A DNA stretch of 64,000 nt from Novosphingobium mangrovisedimenti (GCF_025153475.1 NZ_JANZXA010000013.1:1-64000); one strand, 5' to 3'. Counted from the first letter of the stretch, positions 1 through 10,214 are shown. The notes: generated from the letters alone by a model not told the origin. Numbers and translations are program-made.

Positions 1-34
1 CGAAGGTCCATCGAATAGGCTCGAACCATGCCAT
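1..34 (-). CDS. N-terminal fragment of an unidentified gene leaving the window
   Basis: Reading leftward, an ATG at 34 is preceded five bases upstream by a strong Shine-Dalgarno sequence (AAGGAGG, near 40-46). Eleven codons follow (MAWFEPIRWTF) before the window ends. The strong ribosome site is the only real evidence. A second ATG at 29 in another frame has worse spacing. The product cannot be identified from so short a piece. Confidence 0.4.
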   Translation of the reverse strand, partial: MAWFEPIRWTF

Positions 35-103
35 GCTGGCCTCCTTGCCCAGCAGGCATCATGAATCACATGCAACCGCGATTGGGAAGCACATACCGAG
101 TCA

Positions 104-265
104 ATGCAATGTCATCTCGCTCTAGCATCCTTCCAAATCCCGGAGCGGCTGTGCGTGCGCGACTGGTCGAGCACGGGCCCGATCGATCCGGGCTATCTCG
201 CGCAGTCCGGTTTCATCGAGGGCAGGCGCGGCGCGGCCGACTATCCTGGGGCCGGCTCGGCCTGA
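104..265 (+). pseudogene. Possible 3' remnant of a coding sequence, unidentified
   Basis: From about 143 to the TGA at 263-265 this frame uses mostly G- or C-ending codons, as genes in this window do. Upstream of 143 the sequence is less GC-rich and the frame looks non-coding. An ATG at 104 would give 53 residues, with a tail reading ERLCVRDWSSTGPIDPGY. It could be the end of a degraded gene or a chance open frame. I recognise no family. Confidence 0.2.
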
Positions 266-295
266 CACCGCAGGACGCGCCGCAGGCGGGCGGGT

Positions 296-832
296 TCAGC
301 CCGGCACCCGCTCGAACAGATTGAGCACCACGCCCTTGTCGTCTTCCGGCTCGTGCCTGTCATAGCGGACGAAGCCCAGCGCAGCCGCCAGCCGTTCGGA
401 GGCCGTATTGCCTTCCTCGATCATGCAGGCAACGCGGCGGTCTCCATGCACGGCATCGAACCAGGGGAACACCGCGCGCATGGCCTCGCCGGCGACACCC
501 TTGCCCCACCAGTCCTGCCGCACGACCCAGCCGGCCTCGGGCACATCGTCCATGCCCTTGCCGAACCCGCGCAGGGAGTGAAACACCCCGCAAGTGCCGA
601 TGATCCCGCTTTCGCCCGGACGGCGAACGGCGAAGTTGCCGTAGCCGTGCAGCGCCCAGCTTCCGGCATTGCGCAGCAAACGATCGAATTGCGAAAGCGC
701 CGTCGGTCGCGCCGGGCCCAGAAAGCGGGTCATGTCCTCGCCCTCGAGCAGCCGGACGAGGTCGTCCAGATCGCTGGCGGCGGGCTTCCATAGCTCGAAG
801 CGTTCGGTCGTCAGAACAGGGCGTGCAGTCAT
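296..832 (-). CDS. GNAT-family N-acetyltransferase (RimJ/RimL-like)
   Basis: A 178-residue protein with the GNAT fold. It opens with the TTERFELW strand typical of RimJ/RimL-like enzymes, has a middle strand GIIGTCGVF, and an acetyl-CoA pyrophosphate loop near RQDWWGKGVAG. The C-terminal part ASERLAAALGFVRY is the usual closing helix and strand. It would transfer an acetyl group from acetyl-CoA to an amine; the substrate is unknown. The ATG at 832 overlaps the TGA of the upstream DUF445 gene as ATGA, which fixes the start and suggests translational coupling. The frame stays open further upstream, but that part is antisense shadow. Confidence 0.85.
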   Translation of the reverse strand: MTARPVLTTERFELWKPAASDLDDLVRLLEGEDMTRFLGPARPTALSQFDRLLRNAGSWALHGYGNFAVRRPGESGIIGTCGVFHSLRGFGKGMDDVPEAGWVVRQDWWGKGVAGEAMRAVFPWFDAVHGDRRVACMIEEGNTASERLAAALGFVRYDRHEPEDDKGVVLNLFERVPG

Positions 833-2085
833 AGTAGCAGGCGATCTACGGTATGGATCGCCACGCCGACAAGCCCGCCCACGACCGTGCCGTTGATACG
901 GATGAACTGCAGGTCCCGGCCGACGGCGCCTTCGATACGGTCGGAGACGGTCTTCGCATCCCAGCGCTTCACGGTTTCCGAAACGAGGCGCACGATTTCC
1001 GAGCCATAGCGCGAGGCCACGCCCACCAGCGTGCGGCGGGCAAAGCGGTTCACGAGCACTTGCAGCCGCGCGTCCTCGCCAAGCGTTCGGCCGAACTGGC
1101 TGATCGAGTTGCCCAGGCTGCCCGCCAGCGCCTTGTCCGGGTTGCGCGCGGCGCGCAGCAAGGCTTCGCGGGCGCGTTCCCACATCGAATCGATCCAGAC
1201 CGCCATCGCCGGATTTTCCAGCAGCTCGATCTTGATCCGCTCAACCTTCACCCGCATTGCCGGATCGCTGCGCAGGTCGGCGGCCAGCTTCGTCAGCGCC
1301 TCGTCGATCTTGCCGCGCAGGGGATGATCGGGCTGCACGATGACTTCGGCGAGGAGGCGATAGGTCCCGTCAAGCACCCCGTTCGCGAGGCGCTCGTCGA
1401 GCCCGGTCCAGCGCATGATCGTGTTGGCGCGCTGGTGGATCATCGCACGGATCATCGGCTCGTTGGCTTCGACGACCTCACCGATCTTGCGCAGCAGGCT
1501 CTCCAGCACCGGCAGGTGGCGCTTGCCGGCAATGGCGTTGTCCAGCATCTGGCCCAGCAATGGCGCGAGGTCGACCTTCTCGAGCTGGCGCCGCAGGCCC
1601 GCCTTGACCATGCCGCCCATGTGGTCGGGATCGAGCGATTCCAGGATGTCGGCAAGCAGGCCCGCCGCGCCGTCACGCAGCCGCGACTGTTCCTCGCGCC
1701 GCGGATCGGCCAGGAACCCGCCGAGGCCGGCCGCGAGATTGAAGCCGTGCAGACGCCGCGCGACGACCTGCGGGGTCAGGAAATTGTCGCGCAGGAACGC
1801 GGCCATCGAATCGGCGATACGATCCTTGTTGACCGGGATGATCGCCGTATGCGGGATCGGCAGGCCGAGCGGGCGACGGAACAGCGCGGTTACCGCGAAC
1901 CAGTCGGCCAGCCCGCCGACCATGGCCGCCTCGGTGAAGGCGATCGCGTAGCCGAGCGGCACGTCCCATTCGGGATAGATCGTGGCGAGCCGCCGGAACG
2001 TCAGGAACGCCGCAGCCATGACCAGCAGCAGGCCAGTCGCGAACAGCCGCATGCGTCCCGCCCGGTTCCGCATCCGATCCGACAT
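829..2085 (-). CDS. DUF445 family membrane-anchored protein
   Basis: A 418-residue protein. One hydrophobic segment lies near the N-terminus (about residues 11-30) and another at the C-terminus (GGLVGVAIHTVDRLLL), with a long helical region between them. The conserved block GGLADWFAVTALFRRP just after the first segment is the DUF445/YjiN signature. The molecular function of the family is not known to me; an inner-membrane location is likely. The ATG at 2085 (MSDRMRNRAG) is chosen because the hydrophobic segment follows directly; the open frame runs upstream into the RND gene's end. It lies 61 bp after the RND pump gene and may be read with it. Confidence 0.85.
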   Translation of the reverse strand: MSDRMRNRAGRMRLFATGLLLVMAAAFLTFRRLATIYPEWDVPLGYAIAFTEAAMVGGLADWFAVTALFRRPLGLPIPHTAIIPVNKDRIADSMAAFLRDNFLTPQVVARRLHGFNLAAGLGGFLADPRREEQSRLRDGAAGLLADILESLDPDHMGGMVKAGLRRQLEKVDLAPLLGQMLDNAIAGKRHLPVLESLLRKIGEVVEANEPMIRAMIHQRANTIMRWTGLDERLANGVLDGTYRLLAEVIVQPDHPLRGKIDEALTKLAADLRSDPAMRVKVERIKIELLENPAMAVWIDSMWERAREALLRAARNPDKALAGSLGNSISQFGRTLGEDARLQVLVNRFARRTLVGVASRYGSEIVRLVSETVKRWDAKTVSDRIEGAVGRDLQFIRINGTVVGGLVGVAIHTVDRLLL

Positions 2086-2146
2086 CAAGCCTTGCGATAT
2101 CGCGGCCCCGTTGCGCCGGGCTGGCTGCAATGTTCCCCGTCCGGGG

Positions 2147-5100
2147 CTATTCCGCCGGAACCGCATCGCCACCGTGCTGGCCGCGATGCGCTTCTTCGGC
2201 GTGATGGGGCTCGAAAGTGAGCAGCGCCTTGCGCAGGCGCGGCCCGATGCGCTTTTCGAAGCCATCGGCAAGGCTGAAGGCGGCAGGCACGATCACCAGC
2301 GTCAGCAAGGTCGAAAGCAGCAGTCCGCCGATCACGGTAAGGCCCATCGGCGCGCGGAACGCCCCGTCACCGGACAGCGAGAGCGCGGTGGGCACCATTC
2401 CGGCAGTCATCGCCACCGTCGTCATGACGATCGGCTGCGCACGCTTGTGGCCCGCGTCCATGATCGCCTGGAGCTTGTCCACGCCCTTGCCCATTTCCTC
2501 GATCGCGAAGTCGATCAGCAGGATCGAGTTCTTGGCGACGATGCCCAGCAGCATGAGGATGCCGATATAGACCGGCATCGAGATCGGCTGCCCAACCACG
2601 GTCAGCGCCAGCAGGCCACCCAGCGGCGCCAGCAGCAGCGAGGCCATGTTCACCAGCGGCGAGACGAAGCGCTTGTAGAGCAGCACCAGCACCGCGAAGA
2701 CGAGGAAGATGCCGCTGATCACCGCGATGATGAAGTTCTGGATCATCTCGGCTTGCCACTTGTCCTCGCCGACGGGGGCGTTGGAGACGCCCGCAGGCAG
2801 GTTCTTCATGATCGGCAGGTTCTGGATCTGCTCCATGATCGGGCCCTTGACCTGGCCTTCGCCGAGGTCGGCGCCCACGAAGATGCGCCGCGCCTGGTTG
2901 TAGCGCTGGATCTGCGTCGGCCCGGCGCCGAAGCGGATTTCCGCGACGCGCTTGAGCGGCACCGAACCGCCGGTCGCGGTCGCGACGGGCAGGTTCTCGA
3001 TCGTCGAGAAATCGCGGCGCGAGGAGCGGCCCAGAATGACGCGGATCGGCACCTGGCGGTCGCTCAGCGAGAACTTGGCGGCATTCTGGTCGATCTCGCC
3101 CATCGTCGCGATGCGGATCGTCTGGCTCAGCGCCGCGGTCGTGACGCCCAGTTGCGCCGCGAGGTCGAGGCGCGGGACGATGACGAGTTCGGGCCGCTGC
3201 AGGTCGGCGGCAATGCGCGGCGCGACCACTCCGGGGATGGAACGCATCTGCTCGACGAGCGTCTGCGCGGTCTTGTTGAGCAGGTCGCTGTCGCTGCCCG
3301 AAAGCATGACCGAGATGTCACGACCGCTGCCGAAACCGCCCGATTGCGACGCGAAGTTTACGCGGGCGTCGGGAATTTCCTGGAGCTGCGGCGCGAGACG
3401 GCGCTCGAATTCGATGCTGGTCGCCTTGCGTTCGCTGGCCGGCTTGAGCGGGATGTAGAGCGTGCCCGAACCTTCGCGGCTGGCCTGCAGCACACGCTCC
3501 ACTTCGGGTTGCGCCTCGATGAGACGGGTGACGCGCGTGGCGACCGCATCGGTCTGCTCGATCGTCGTGCCCGGCGCCATCTCTATGCTGACCCGGCTGA
3601 AATCCTCGTTGGTCTTGGGCTGGAACTGCTGGGGAAGCCCGGCAAGCAGCGCGAAAGTCACGACCAGCGCATAGATGCCCGCACAGAATGCGTAGAAACG
3701 GTGGTCGTGCATGCGCGCGGTGATACGATCGGCGAAATAGCGGTACCAGTCACCGAACCGGCCCATCGCGACAAGCCCCATCTTGGACAGCTTGCCGAGC
3801 GCGAAGACCGCAACCGGAATGCCGAGCGGCGCCGCGACCGCCGCCAGCACGAATGCCGCCTTGTCGAGACCAAGGCCCTTCAGCCCTGCTTCCACGACCG
3901 AGAAAATGCCGCCGGCAAGCGCCATCCCCGCACCGAGGATCGCCACCATCAGCACGGTCGCCACGATGTAGTACCACCAATGCCCGGGAGCCTTCACGAG
4001 CGCGGCCTTGCGACGATGCGCCTCGCTGCTGTCGAGCGTCCAGGCCAGGACCTTCATGTAGAGATCCATGGCCTTGCCGCCGCCGTGCTCGGCATGACCA
4101 TGCGCCTTGAGGAAATAGGCCGCAACCATCGGCGTGATCAGGCGCGCCACGGCAAGGCTCATGAGCACCGCGACCACGACCGTCAGGCCGAAAGCCTTGA
4201 AGAACTGGCCGGGAATGCCCGGCATCAGGCCCACCGGCAGGAACACCGCGACGATCGAGAAAGTGGTCGCGACAACGGCAAGGCCGATCTCGTCCGCCGC
4301 GTCGATCGAGGCCTGGTAGGCGCTCTTGCCCATGCGCATGTGGCGCACGATGTTCTCGATCTCCACGATCGCGTCGTCAACCAGCACGCCCGCCACCAGG
4401 CTGAGCGCCAGCAGCGACAGGAAGTTCAGCGTGAAGCCGAGCATGTCCATGAACCAGAACGTCGGGATCGCCGAAAGCGGGATCGCGATCGCGGAAATGA
4501 ACGTGGCCCGCCAGTCGCGCAGGAACAGGTAGACGATCACGATCGCCAGCACCGCGCCTTCCACCAGCGCTTCCATCGAGCTGGTGTACTGGCCCTTGGT
4601 GTAGTCGACCGGCGCGAACAGCCGCGTGATGTGGATGTTCGGGTTGTCTTTCTCGATCTTCTTCAGCTTTTCCATCGCCCCGTCGTAGACGGTGACGTCG
4701 GACGCCCCGAGCGCCCGCTTGAAGCTGAAGGTGACGACCTGGCGCCCCTGCAGTTTCGCGATGCGGTTCTGCTCGGAATAGCCGTCATAGACCCGGGCGA
4801 TGTCGGACAGCTTGATCTGGCGTCCGTTGCCGAGGTTGATCCGCGTCTGCGACAGGTCGTAGGCGGACTCGGCGTTGCCCAGCACGCGCACCGACTGGCG
4901 CGAACCGGCAATCTCGGCCTGGCCGCCCGCAGCGTCGGTGTTGACGAGGCGCAGCGCATTGTTGACGTCACGCGCGGTCACGCCGAGCGCGTTCATGCGT
5001 TCCGGATCGATCACGACCCGGATCTCGCGGTCGACGCCGCCGTTGCGGTCCACTTCGGCGAGGCCTTCGACCGACAGCAGCGCCTTCGAGATGGTATCGT

Positions 5101-5581
5101 CGACGAACCAGCTGAGCTGCTCCATCGTCATGTCGTCGGCGCTGACGGCGAAATAGGCGAGCTCGTTACCCCCCGCCTCGATCTTCGTCACCTGCGGTTC
5201 GAGAATGCCGTCGGGCAGGTCGCTGCGGATCTGGTCGACCGCGTTCTTGACCTGATTGGTGGCGACATCGGCGTTGGTACCGACCGAAAAGAAGACCGTC
5301 GTGATCGAACTGCCCTCGGACGCGGTCGACTGGATCTCCTCGACGCCGGGGACCGAGCGTGCCGCGCTTTCGATCTTCTGGGTAACCTGCGTCTCGATCT
5401 CGGTCGGTGCCGCGCCCGGCTGGGTCACGCGCACCAGCACGCCGGGGAACTCGATGTCCGGCATGTTGTTCACGTCCATCCGGTTGAACGAGACCAGGCC
5501 GGCGATCATCACGCCGATGAAGAAGACGATCGGAATGATCGGATTACGGATCGACCATGCGGAGATGTTGCGCAGGCTCAT
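2147..5581 (-). CDS. RND efflux pump, inner-membrane subunit (AcrB/MexB-like)
   Basis: A 1144-residue proton-driven exporter of the AcrB family. The N-terminal [15 protein letters not shown] helix and the PGVEEIQS and porter repeats are typical. The TM4 relay aspartates are visible ([16 protein letters not shown]402 and D403) and the TM10 lysine ([15 protein letters not shown]) is present. AcrB-type pumps are usually about 1020-1060 residues. The excess lies between TM6 and TM7 (about residues 500-625), where two extra hydrophobic stretches (about 535-560 and 574-597) are inserted. The gene follows its adaptor by seven bases. Substrate unknown. An outer-membrane channel is not in this operon; the TolC-like gene at 59.7 kb could supply it. 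Confidence 0.95.
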   Translation of the reverse strand: MSLRNISAWSIRNPIIPIVFFIGVMIAGLVSFNRMDVNNMPDIEFPGVLVRVTQPGAAPTEIETQVTQKIESAARSVPGVEEIQSTASEGSSITTVFFSVGTNADVATNQVKNAVDQIRSDLPDGILEPQVTKIEAGGNELAYFAVSADDMTMEQLSWFVDDTISKALLSVEGLAEVDRNGGVDREIRVVIDPERMNALGVTARDVNNALRLVNTDAAGGQAEIAGSRQSVRVLGNAESAYDLSQTRINLGNGRQIKLSDIARVYDGYSEQNRIAKLQGRQVVTFSFKRALGASDVTVYDGAMEKLKKIEKDNPNIHITRLFAPVDYTKGQYTSSMEALVEGAVLAIVIVYLFLRDWRATFISAIAIPLSAIPTFWFMDMLGFTLNFLSLLALSLVAGVLVDDAIVEIENIVRHMRMGKSAYQASIDAADEIGLAVVATTFSIVAVFLPVGLMPGIPGQFFKAFGLTVVVAVLMSLAVARLITPMVAAYFLKAHGHAEHGGGKAMDLYMKVLAWTLDSSEAHRRKAALVKAPGHWWYYIVATVLMVAILGAGMALAGGIFSVVEAGLKGLGLDKAAFVLAAVAAPLGIPVAVFALGKLSKMGLVAMGRFGDWYRYFADRITARMHDHRFYAFCAGIYALVVTFALLAGLPQQFQPKTNEDFSRVSIEMAPGTTIEQTDAVATRVTRLIEAQPEVERVLQASREGSGTLYIPLKPASERKATSIEFERRLAPQLQEIPDARVNFASQSGGFGSGRDISVMLSGSDSDLLNKTAQTLVEQMRSIPGVVAPRIAADLQRPELVIVPRLDLAAQLGVTTAALSQTIRIATMGEIDQNAAKFSLSDRQVPIRVILGRSSRRDFSTIENLPVATATGGSVPLKRVAEIRFGAGPTQIQRYNQARRIFVGADLGEGQVKGPIMEQIQNLPIMKNLPAGVSNAPVGEDKWQAEMIQNFIIAVISGIFLVFAVLVLLYKRFVSPLVNMASLLLAPLGGLLALTVVGQPISMPVYIGILMLLGIVAKNSILLIDFAIEEMGKGVDKLQAIMDAGHKRAQPIVMTTVAMTAGMVPTALSLSGDGAFRAPMGLTVIGGLLLSTLLTLVIVPAAFSLADGFEKRIGPRLRKALLTFEPHHAEEAHRGQHGGDAVPAE

Positions 5582-5588
5582 GTGCGCC

Positions 5589-6788
5589 TCACTTGCCGAC
5601 GGTGACGAGTTTGGGCTTCACCTTGTCGCCATCGTTGAGGAAGCCGCCGGCACGCAGGACCACCTTTTCCGACCCGGTCAGGCCCGAAGGCACGGCAATG
5701 CCCTGCGCCGTGACCAGACTCGTGGTGACCGGCCGGCGATGGACGATGCCCTTGTCGTCGACGACATAGACGAACGAGCCCTTGGCATCGTTCTGGATCG
5801 CCGCTTCCGGCAGCATCGGCGCCACCACGGTCCCGCGGCTGATCTTGACGCTGGCGAAGCCGCCCGGGCGCAAGGCCTTGTCGTAACTGAGCGCAATTCG
5901 GGCGGTGCCCTGGCGGGAATTGGGATCGATGACCGGCGAGATCTGCCAGACCTGCCCGGTGAAGCTCTTGCCCGAACCGACCGGCGTGACCTCTGCCGGA
6001 ACGCCCACCGAAATCGCGGCGAGATCGTCCTCGCTCAGGTCCGCCAGCAGTTCCATCTGTCCGCCCTTGGCAATGGAGAACAACACGCCGCTGCCCCCGC
6101 CGACGACCTGTCCAGGTTCGACATTGCGTTCGAGGACGAGACCCTCGGCCGGCGCGACGATATTGAGCCGCGCGGCCTGGGCCTGCAACTGACCCAGCGT
6201 CGCCTGCGCCACCTTGACGCGCGCCACGGCGGCATCGCGCGTGGCCGTCAGACGGTCGACATCGGCGGTCGAGATGAAGCCACGGTCCACCAGCTTGAGC
6301 GCGCGGTCGAGATTGGCCTGCGCCAGCCGCGCATCGGCCTGCGCCACGCTGACCTGCGCGGCCTGACTAGCCTGCTGCTGGGTCTGCACCGACCGGTCGA
6401 CGATCGCCAGAACCTGGCCCTGCGAAACCCAGTCACCGGGCTCGACGAGAACCGAGCGAACCTCGCCGCCCTCGCCGACCGATCCGACCGGCATCTCGCG
6501 GCGGGCCGCCAGGGTGCCGGTCGCGTTGATTTCACCGGCGATGGAAGTCTTGCCCGGCACCGCGACGGTGACGACCGGGATCTGCGCACTCGCATCGCCA
6601 GCCGCATCGTCGCTGCCGCCGCGATGCAGCAGGAACCAGATGCCCACCATCAGCACGACAGCGACGAGCGCGACAATCCAGATCCGGCGCCGGGAGGCGC
6701 GGTCCTGATCGAGATCACCTGTCAGGGGATTGCCGACCACTTCGGCCATCTCGTTCTCCCTGACTTCTATCTTGGCATCGTAGTTCAT
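5589..6788 (-). CDS. RND efflux periplasmic adaptor (membrane fusion protein)
   Basis: A 399-residue adaptor that links the inner-membrane pump to an outer-membrane channel. It has one N-terminal anchor (IWIVALVAVVLMVGIWFLL), a biotinyl-lipoyl half-motif (VEPGDWVSQGQVLAIVD), a coiled-coil hairpin rich in Ala and Gln, the second half-motif (VAPAEGLVLERNVEPG), then beta-barrel and membrane-proximal domains. It is first in the operon, seven bases before the pump gene. Two starts are possible: ATG 6788 (MNYDAK), used here, and ATG 6749 (MAEVVG), which has a better Shine-Dalgarno (AGGGAG, six bases away). Confidence 0.93.
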   Translation of the reverse strand: MNYDAKIEVRENEMAEVVGNPLTGDLDQDRASRRRIWIVALVAVVLMVGIWFLLHRGGSDDAAGDASAQIPVVTVAVPGKTSIAGEINATGTLAARREMPVGSVGEGGEVRSVLVEPGDWVSQGQVLAIVDRSVQTQQQASQAAQVSVAQADARLAQANLDRALKLVDRGFISTADVDRLTATRDAAVARVKVAQATLGQLQAQAARLNIVAPAEGLVLERNVEPGQVVGGGSGVLFSIAKGGQMELLADLSEDDLAAISVGVPAEVTPVGSGKSFTGQVWQISPVIDPNSRQGTARIALSYDKALRPGGFASVKISRGTVVAPMLPEAAIQNDAKGSFVYVVDDKGIVHRRPVTTSLVTAQGIAVPSGLTGSEKVVLRAGGFLNDGDKVKPKLVTVGK

Positions 6789-7023
6789 CGAGTCACCGCA
6801 GCGGCCTTTGTCACCCTGCGGGCGGCGTGGCCTCGTTCGCCGCGGGCAGCTCAGGTCACACAAGCGACATGGACAGCTCACACGGCAGAAATTCACTACC
6901 GCCCGCCATATACGGGCCGCCTGCAAGTGGCAACGTGCGCTCGGTTTGGAGCGAACCTGTATCGACGAACGACATGATTGCCCCAATCGGCACCCAAACC
7001 CACGGTTTATTACCTAAGAACGC

Positions 7024-7061
7024 AAAAAAGCGGCAGCGAACCCCTGTCCGCTGCCGCTTTT
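7024..7061 (-). terminator. Intrinsic terminator after sciP
   Basis: A 12-bp perfect stem (7026-7037 with 7050-7061) and a 12-base loop, flanked by A residues on the left and T residues on the right. It works as a terminator for leftward sciP transcription. It may also stop rightward transcripts. Confidence 0.8.
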
Positions 7062-7090
7062 CATATCGATCTCGTCTTAAATCGCGCGGT

Positions 7091-7390
7091 TCAGTATTTC
7101 TGCTGACGCTCGTAAAGATCGCGATAGTGTTGAATTCGGGTCACACGCAGGCCCTGCATGCCCGAACGATCGACCGCACGCTGCCACGACGCGAATTCCT
7201 CCAGCGTCAGCGAATAGCGCTCACAGACTTCGTCGATCGTCAGCAGGCCACCATTGACCGCGGCCACGACCTCGGCCTTGCGTCGCACGACCCAGCGGGT
7301 CGTGTCCGGCGGCGGGAGCGTATCCAGGGTCAGCGGCTCACCGAGCGGGCCAATCACCTGGGCTGGACGGATTTTCTGGTTCTCGATCAT
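7091..7390 (-). CDS. sciP: SciP-type CtrA inhibitor (DUF1153)
   Basis: A 99-residue small helix-turn-helix protein. The blocks VIGPLGEPLTLDTLPPPDT, RWVVRRKAEVVAAV and SLTLEEFASWQRAVDR match the family of Caulobacter SciP. In Caulobacter, SciP binds the cell-cycle regulator CtrA and blocks activation of its promoters in G1; the same role here is inference. The upstream 110-residue gene ends two bases before this ATG, so the two are probably co-transcribed. A strong terminator follows. Confidence 0.93.
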   Translation of the reverse strand: MIENQKIRPAQVIGPLGEPLTLDTLPPPDTTRWVVRRKAEVVAAVNGGLLTIDEVCERYSLTLEEFASWQRAVDRSGMQGLRVTRIQHYRDLYERQQKY

Positions 7391-7392
7391 CT

Positions 7393-7725
7393 TTACCCTC
7401 GTCTGCCGGTGCTGCTGGGGCCGGCGACAGCAGAGATTTTTGCCTCTCTAGGCTTGAAATAGGCTGAAGCAGTTGGGTTAACGCTCCTTGAAACATCTTC
7501 ATAAGTAGTTAGCGCCGAGGCCGCGCAGCCATCGAAGCTGCCGCGAATCCGCAGCCGCAAGGGCTTGGTGTCCTGGGAAAGCACGGTGCGGATTTCGTAT
7601 GCGGCAAAGAGCCGCGCACGAAGATCCTGCCAGTCGAGCGGCAACTGGTAGTCCGTGAACGCGTCACCCGCACGACCCTGCGGATGACCTGTCATGCAGG
7701 TTTTTTGGTCATGAGCAATGTTCAT
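7393..7725 (-). CDS. Small hypothetical protein, co-transcribed with sciP
   Basis: A 110-residue protein with no signal peptide or membrane segment. It contains the stretches DYQLPLDWQDLRARLFAAYE and LRIRGSFDGCAASALTTYED. I believe similar small proteins sit next to sciP in other sphingomonads, but I cannot verify this here. Start codons at 7725 or 7695 are both possible. A TATAAG sequence lies about 12 bases before the first ATG. Function unknown; the two-base gap to sciP suggests a shared transcript. Confidence 0.6.
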   Translation of the reverse strand: MNIAHDQKTCMTGHPQGRAGDAFTDYQLPLDWQDLRARLFAAYEIRTVLSQDTKPLRLRIRGSFDGCAASALTTYEDVSRSVNPTASAYFKPREAKISAVAGPSSTGRRG

Positions 7726-7866
7726 GCCGCCGCTTATAAGCCCGACTTGGTCAAGGGACGGTAAAGGCCTTCGTCACATTTCATTGACAAAAGTTAATCC
7801 GACCCGGCCCACCTCCCGATCCCCCGCAGCAACGCTCGGAGGTAGGAAATCCGCGCCGCTCGCTGT

Positions 7867-9060
7867 ATGGGGCGGCGGATGAGCCCCCTGCCCAACCTGC
7901 TTGCCGGCCTCGATCCGGTTAAATTATGGCAATTGCCCGAGCCGCTTTCCGCCCGGCGCATCGTCGTCGCCATGTCCGGCGGCGTCGACAGCTCCGTGGT
8001 CGCGGCCCTTGCCGCCGCGAGCGGTGCCGAAGTGATCGGCGTGACCCTGCAGCTTTACGACTATGGCACCGCCACCGGGCGCAAAGGCGCCTGCTGCGCC
8101 GGCGACGACATCCGCGACGCGCGCGCCGTGGCCGACCGGCTCGGAATCGCCCACTATGTCTTCGATCACGAGAGCAGCTTCCGCGAGGAAGTGGTCGAAC
8201 GCTTCGCCGACGACTACATGCGCGGCCGCACGCCGATCCCCTGCATCCGCTGCAACATGGGACCCAAGTTCACCGACCTGCTCGCCATGGCCCGCGAGCT
8301 GGGCGCGGATTGCCTGGCGACCGGCCATTACGTGCGCCGCGAGATCGGCCCGGCCGGGCCGGAACTGCACCGCGCCGCCGATCCGGCACGCGACCAGAGC
8401 TATTTCCTCTACGGCACGACCGAGGAACAGCTTGATTTCCTGCGCTTCCCGCTCGGTGGCCTGCCCAAGACCGAAACCCGGCGCCTTGCCGAGGCCGCCG
8501 GCCTGCGCGTCGCCGACAAGCCCGACAGCCAGGACATCTGCTTCGTGCCCGACGGCGACTACGCCAAGGTCGTGCGCTCGGTCCGCCCCGAAGGCGACGC
8601 GCCGGGCGAGATCGTCCATGCCACGAGCGGCGAAGTGCTCGGTACCCACCGCGGCGTGATCCACTACACCGTCGGCCAGCGCCGGGGGCTCGAGATCGGC
8701 GGACAGGCCGAACCGCTCTATGTCACCGGCATCGATGCCGAGACGCGCCGCGTCATCGTCGGCCCGCGCCGCTTGCTGGCGACCGCGGCGGCCCGAATCG
8801 TCGAAACCAACCGCATCGGCCCGCTGCCGGACACGCCGCTGACCGCCAAGGTCCGCTCGCTGGCCAAGCCGGTTCCGATCATGCTCGATGGCCCGCTCGG
8901 CGACGGCGCCGAAACGACGATCCGCTTCGCGAACCCCGAATATGGCGTCGCTCCCGGACAGGCCGCCGTGATCTATGCCAACGATCGGGTACTCGGCGGC
9001 GGATGGATCGAGGGGACCACGCCCTGGACCGATACCGACGTGGAGCAGACAAGCACATGA
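7867..9060 (+). CDS. mnmA: tRNA-specific 2-thiouridylase MnmA
   Basis: A 397-residue enzyme that thiolates U34 in the wobble position of Lys, Glu and Gln tRNAs, using ATP and sulfur passed from a carrier. The PP-loop SGGVDSS is at about residues 37-43. The catalytic cysteine pair is C126 (PCIRCN) and C225 ([10 protein letters not shown]). The C-terminal beta-barrel ends at the stop codon that overlaps the next gene. The start may instead be ATG 7879 (MSPLPN), which follows a GGGGCGG stretch. The window also holds mnmE and mnmG, which modify the same wobble base at position 5. Confidence 0.97.
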   Translation: MGRRMSPLPNLLAGLDPVKLWQLPEPLSARRIVVAMSGGVDSSVVAALAAASGAEVIGVTLQLYDYGTATGRKGACCAGDDIRDARAVADRLGIAHYVFDHESSFREEVVERFADDYMRGRTPIPCIRCNMGPKFTDLLAMARELGADCLATGHYVRREIGPAGPELHRAADPARDQSYFLYGTTEEQLDFLRFPLGGLPKTETRRLAEAAGLRVADKPDSQDICFVPDGDYAKVVRSVRPEGDAPGEIVHATSGEVLGTHRGVIHYTVGQRRGLEIGGQAEPLYVTGIDAETRRVIVGPRRLLATAAARIVETNRIGPLPDTPLTAKVRSLAKPVPIMLDGPLGDGAETTIRFANPEYGVAPGQAAVIYANDRVLGGGWIEGTTPWTDTDVEQTST

Positions 9061-9752
9061 AGACGATCGGGCTGATCGGCGGGATGAGCTGGGAAAGCTC
9101 GGCCGAATACTATCGCATCGTCAATCAGGCGGTACGCTCGCAGCGGGGAGCCGGAGCCTCGGCAAAGTGCCTCTTGTGGTCCTTCGACTTCTCGGAGATC
9201 GCCGCGCTTCAGCACGCAGGGGACTGGACCGCCCTGACCGAACGCATGATCGATGCCGCACGGCGGCTCGAAACGGGCGGTGCGGACATGCTGCTGATCT
9301 GCACCAACACCATGCACCGCATGGCCGAGGAAGTGCAGGCCGCCGTTTCGGTGCCCCTGCTCCACATCGCCGACGCGGCAGGCGCGGCGATCGAGGCGCA
9401 GGGACTGACCAGGGTCGGCCTGCTGGGCACCGCCTTCACCATGGAGCAGCCTTTCTATCGCGAACGCCTGCGCGAGCGGTTCGGGCTGGATGTCGTGGTT
9501 CCCGACGAAGCGGACCGCGCCGTTGTCCACCGGGTAATCTACGAAGAACTCGTCAATGGCGTAATCGAGCCGGCCTCGCGACAGGCCTACCGCGAAATCA
9601 TCGCGCACCTGGCCGGACAAGGCGCGCAAGGCGTGATCCTGGGCTGCACCGAGATCGCCCTGCTGGTGTCCGATGCGGATTCCTCCGTCCCGCTGTTCGA
9701 TACGACCCGGCTCCACGCCGAAGCCGCCGTCGCCGCCGCGCTGGCCGACTGA
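9057..9752 (+). CDS. Aspartate/glutamate racemase family protein
   Basis: A 231-residue protein of the YgeA/RacX-like Asp/Glu racemase family. It begins [15 protein letters not shown], the family signature. It carries the two active-site cysteines, C82 in CTNTMH and C197 in GCTEIALL, which abstract and return the alpha proton without a cofactor. The substrate may be aspartate, glutamate or another amino acid. The ATG overlaps the mnmA stop as ATGA, so the genes are coupled, although no shared function is obvious. Confidence 0.9.
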   Translation: MKTIGLIGGMSWESSAEYYRIVNQAVRSQRGAGASAKCLLWSFDFSEIAALQHAGDWTALTERMIDAARRLETGGADMLLICTNTMHRMAEEVQAAVSVPLLHIADAAGAAIEAQGLTRVGLLGTAFTMEQPFYRERLRERFGLDVVVPDEADRAVVHRVIYEELVNGVIEPASRQAYREIIAHLAGQGAQGVILGCTEIALLVSDADSSVPLFDTTRLHAEAAVAAALAD

Positions 9753-9786
9753 ACCCCGACGCGACGGGCCACCGCCCGCGCATGGG

Positions 9787-10182
9787 TCAGTCGTCCCAGG
9801 GCTCCAGCAGGCAGCCGTTCCTTTCATCGAAGGTCGCCTTCTGGTGCGCCAACAGCGGGATGCCCGCGGTGATCGTCTTCGTCTCCTCGTCCTCGGACAG
9901 TGAAGCGAGCCCGGCGACACGCCCCAGCCCCGCGACATCGAGATCGCCCTCGCAGCTCTTGAGCGGGCGCTGCGAGACGTAGCGGCACACGCAGCCTACC
10001 CGCGCACCGTAGGCCGAGCCGACCAGCGCCCTTTCGCGAAGATCCTTCCACGACCATGCCAGTGCCGCGACGGCGAGAACCAGCACCAGCAGCACCAGAT
10101 TGCGCAGCCAGCGGGTGGGTTGGCGCGTCGGGTAGGATGCGGCGCTTTTGTCCCCCGTACGCCATTTCCCGGGTGTTGCCAT
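9787..10182 (-). CDS. Hypothetical membrane-anchored protein with cysteine motif
   Basis: A 131-residue protein with one N-terminal membrane segment (NLVLLVLVLAVAALAW) and a short periplasmic domain containing VGCVCRYVSQRPLKSC and a later single Cys (NGCLLEPW). The CxC and further cysteines could form disulfides or bind a metal; this is inference. Its 5' end is close to and divergent from the following lipoprotein gene, whose start lies 33 bases away, so they share a short promoter region. Function unknown. Confidence 0.65.
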   Translation of the reverse strand: MATPGKWRTGDKSAASYPTRQPTRWLRNLVLLVLVLAVAALAWSWKDLRERALVGSAYGARVGCVCRYVSQRPLKSCEGDLDVAGLGRVAGLASLSEDEETKTITAGIPLLAHQKATFDERNGCLLEPWDD

Positions 10183-10214
10183 TCGTCCGCGCCTCGCACA
10201 TCACACCGCGCATC

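Noticed and set aside
1982-5605. A 1207-codon open frame on the plus strand across the RND gene
   Set aside because: It mirrors the true minus-strand gene; high GC suppresses stops. Its translation is rich in Arg, His, Asp and lacks domain motifs.
7784-7789. TTGACA as promoter of mnmA
   Set aside because: No acceptable -10 sequence at 16-18 bases.
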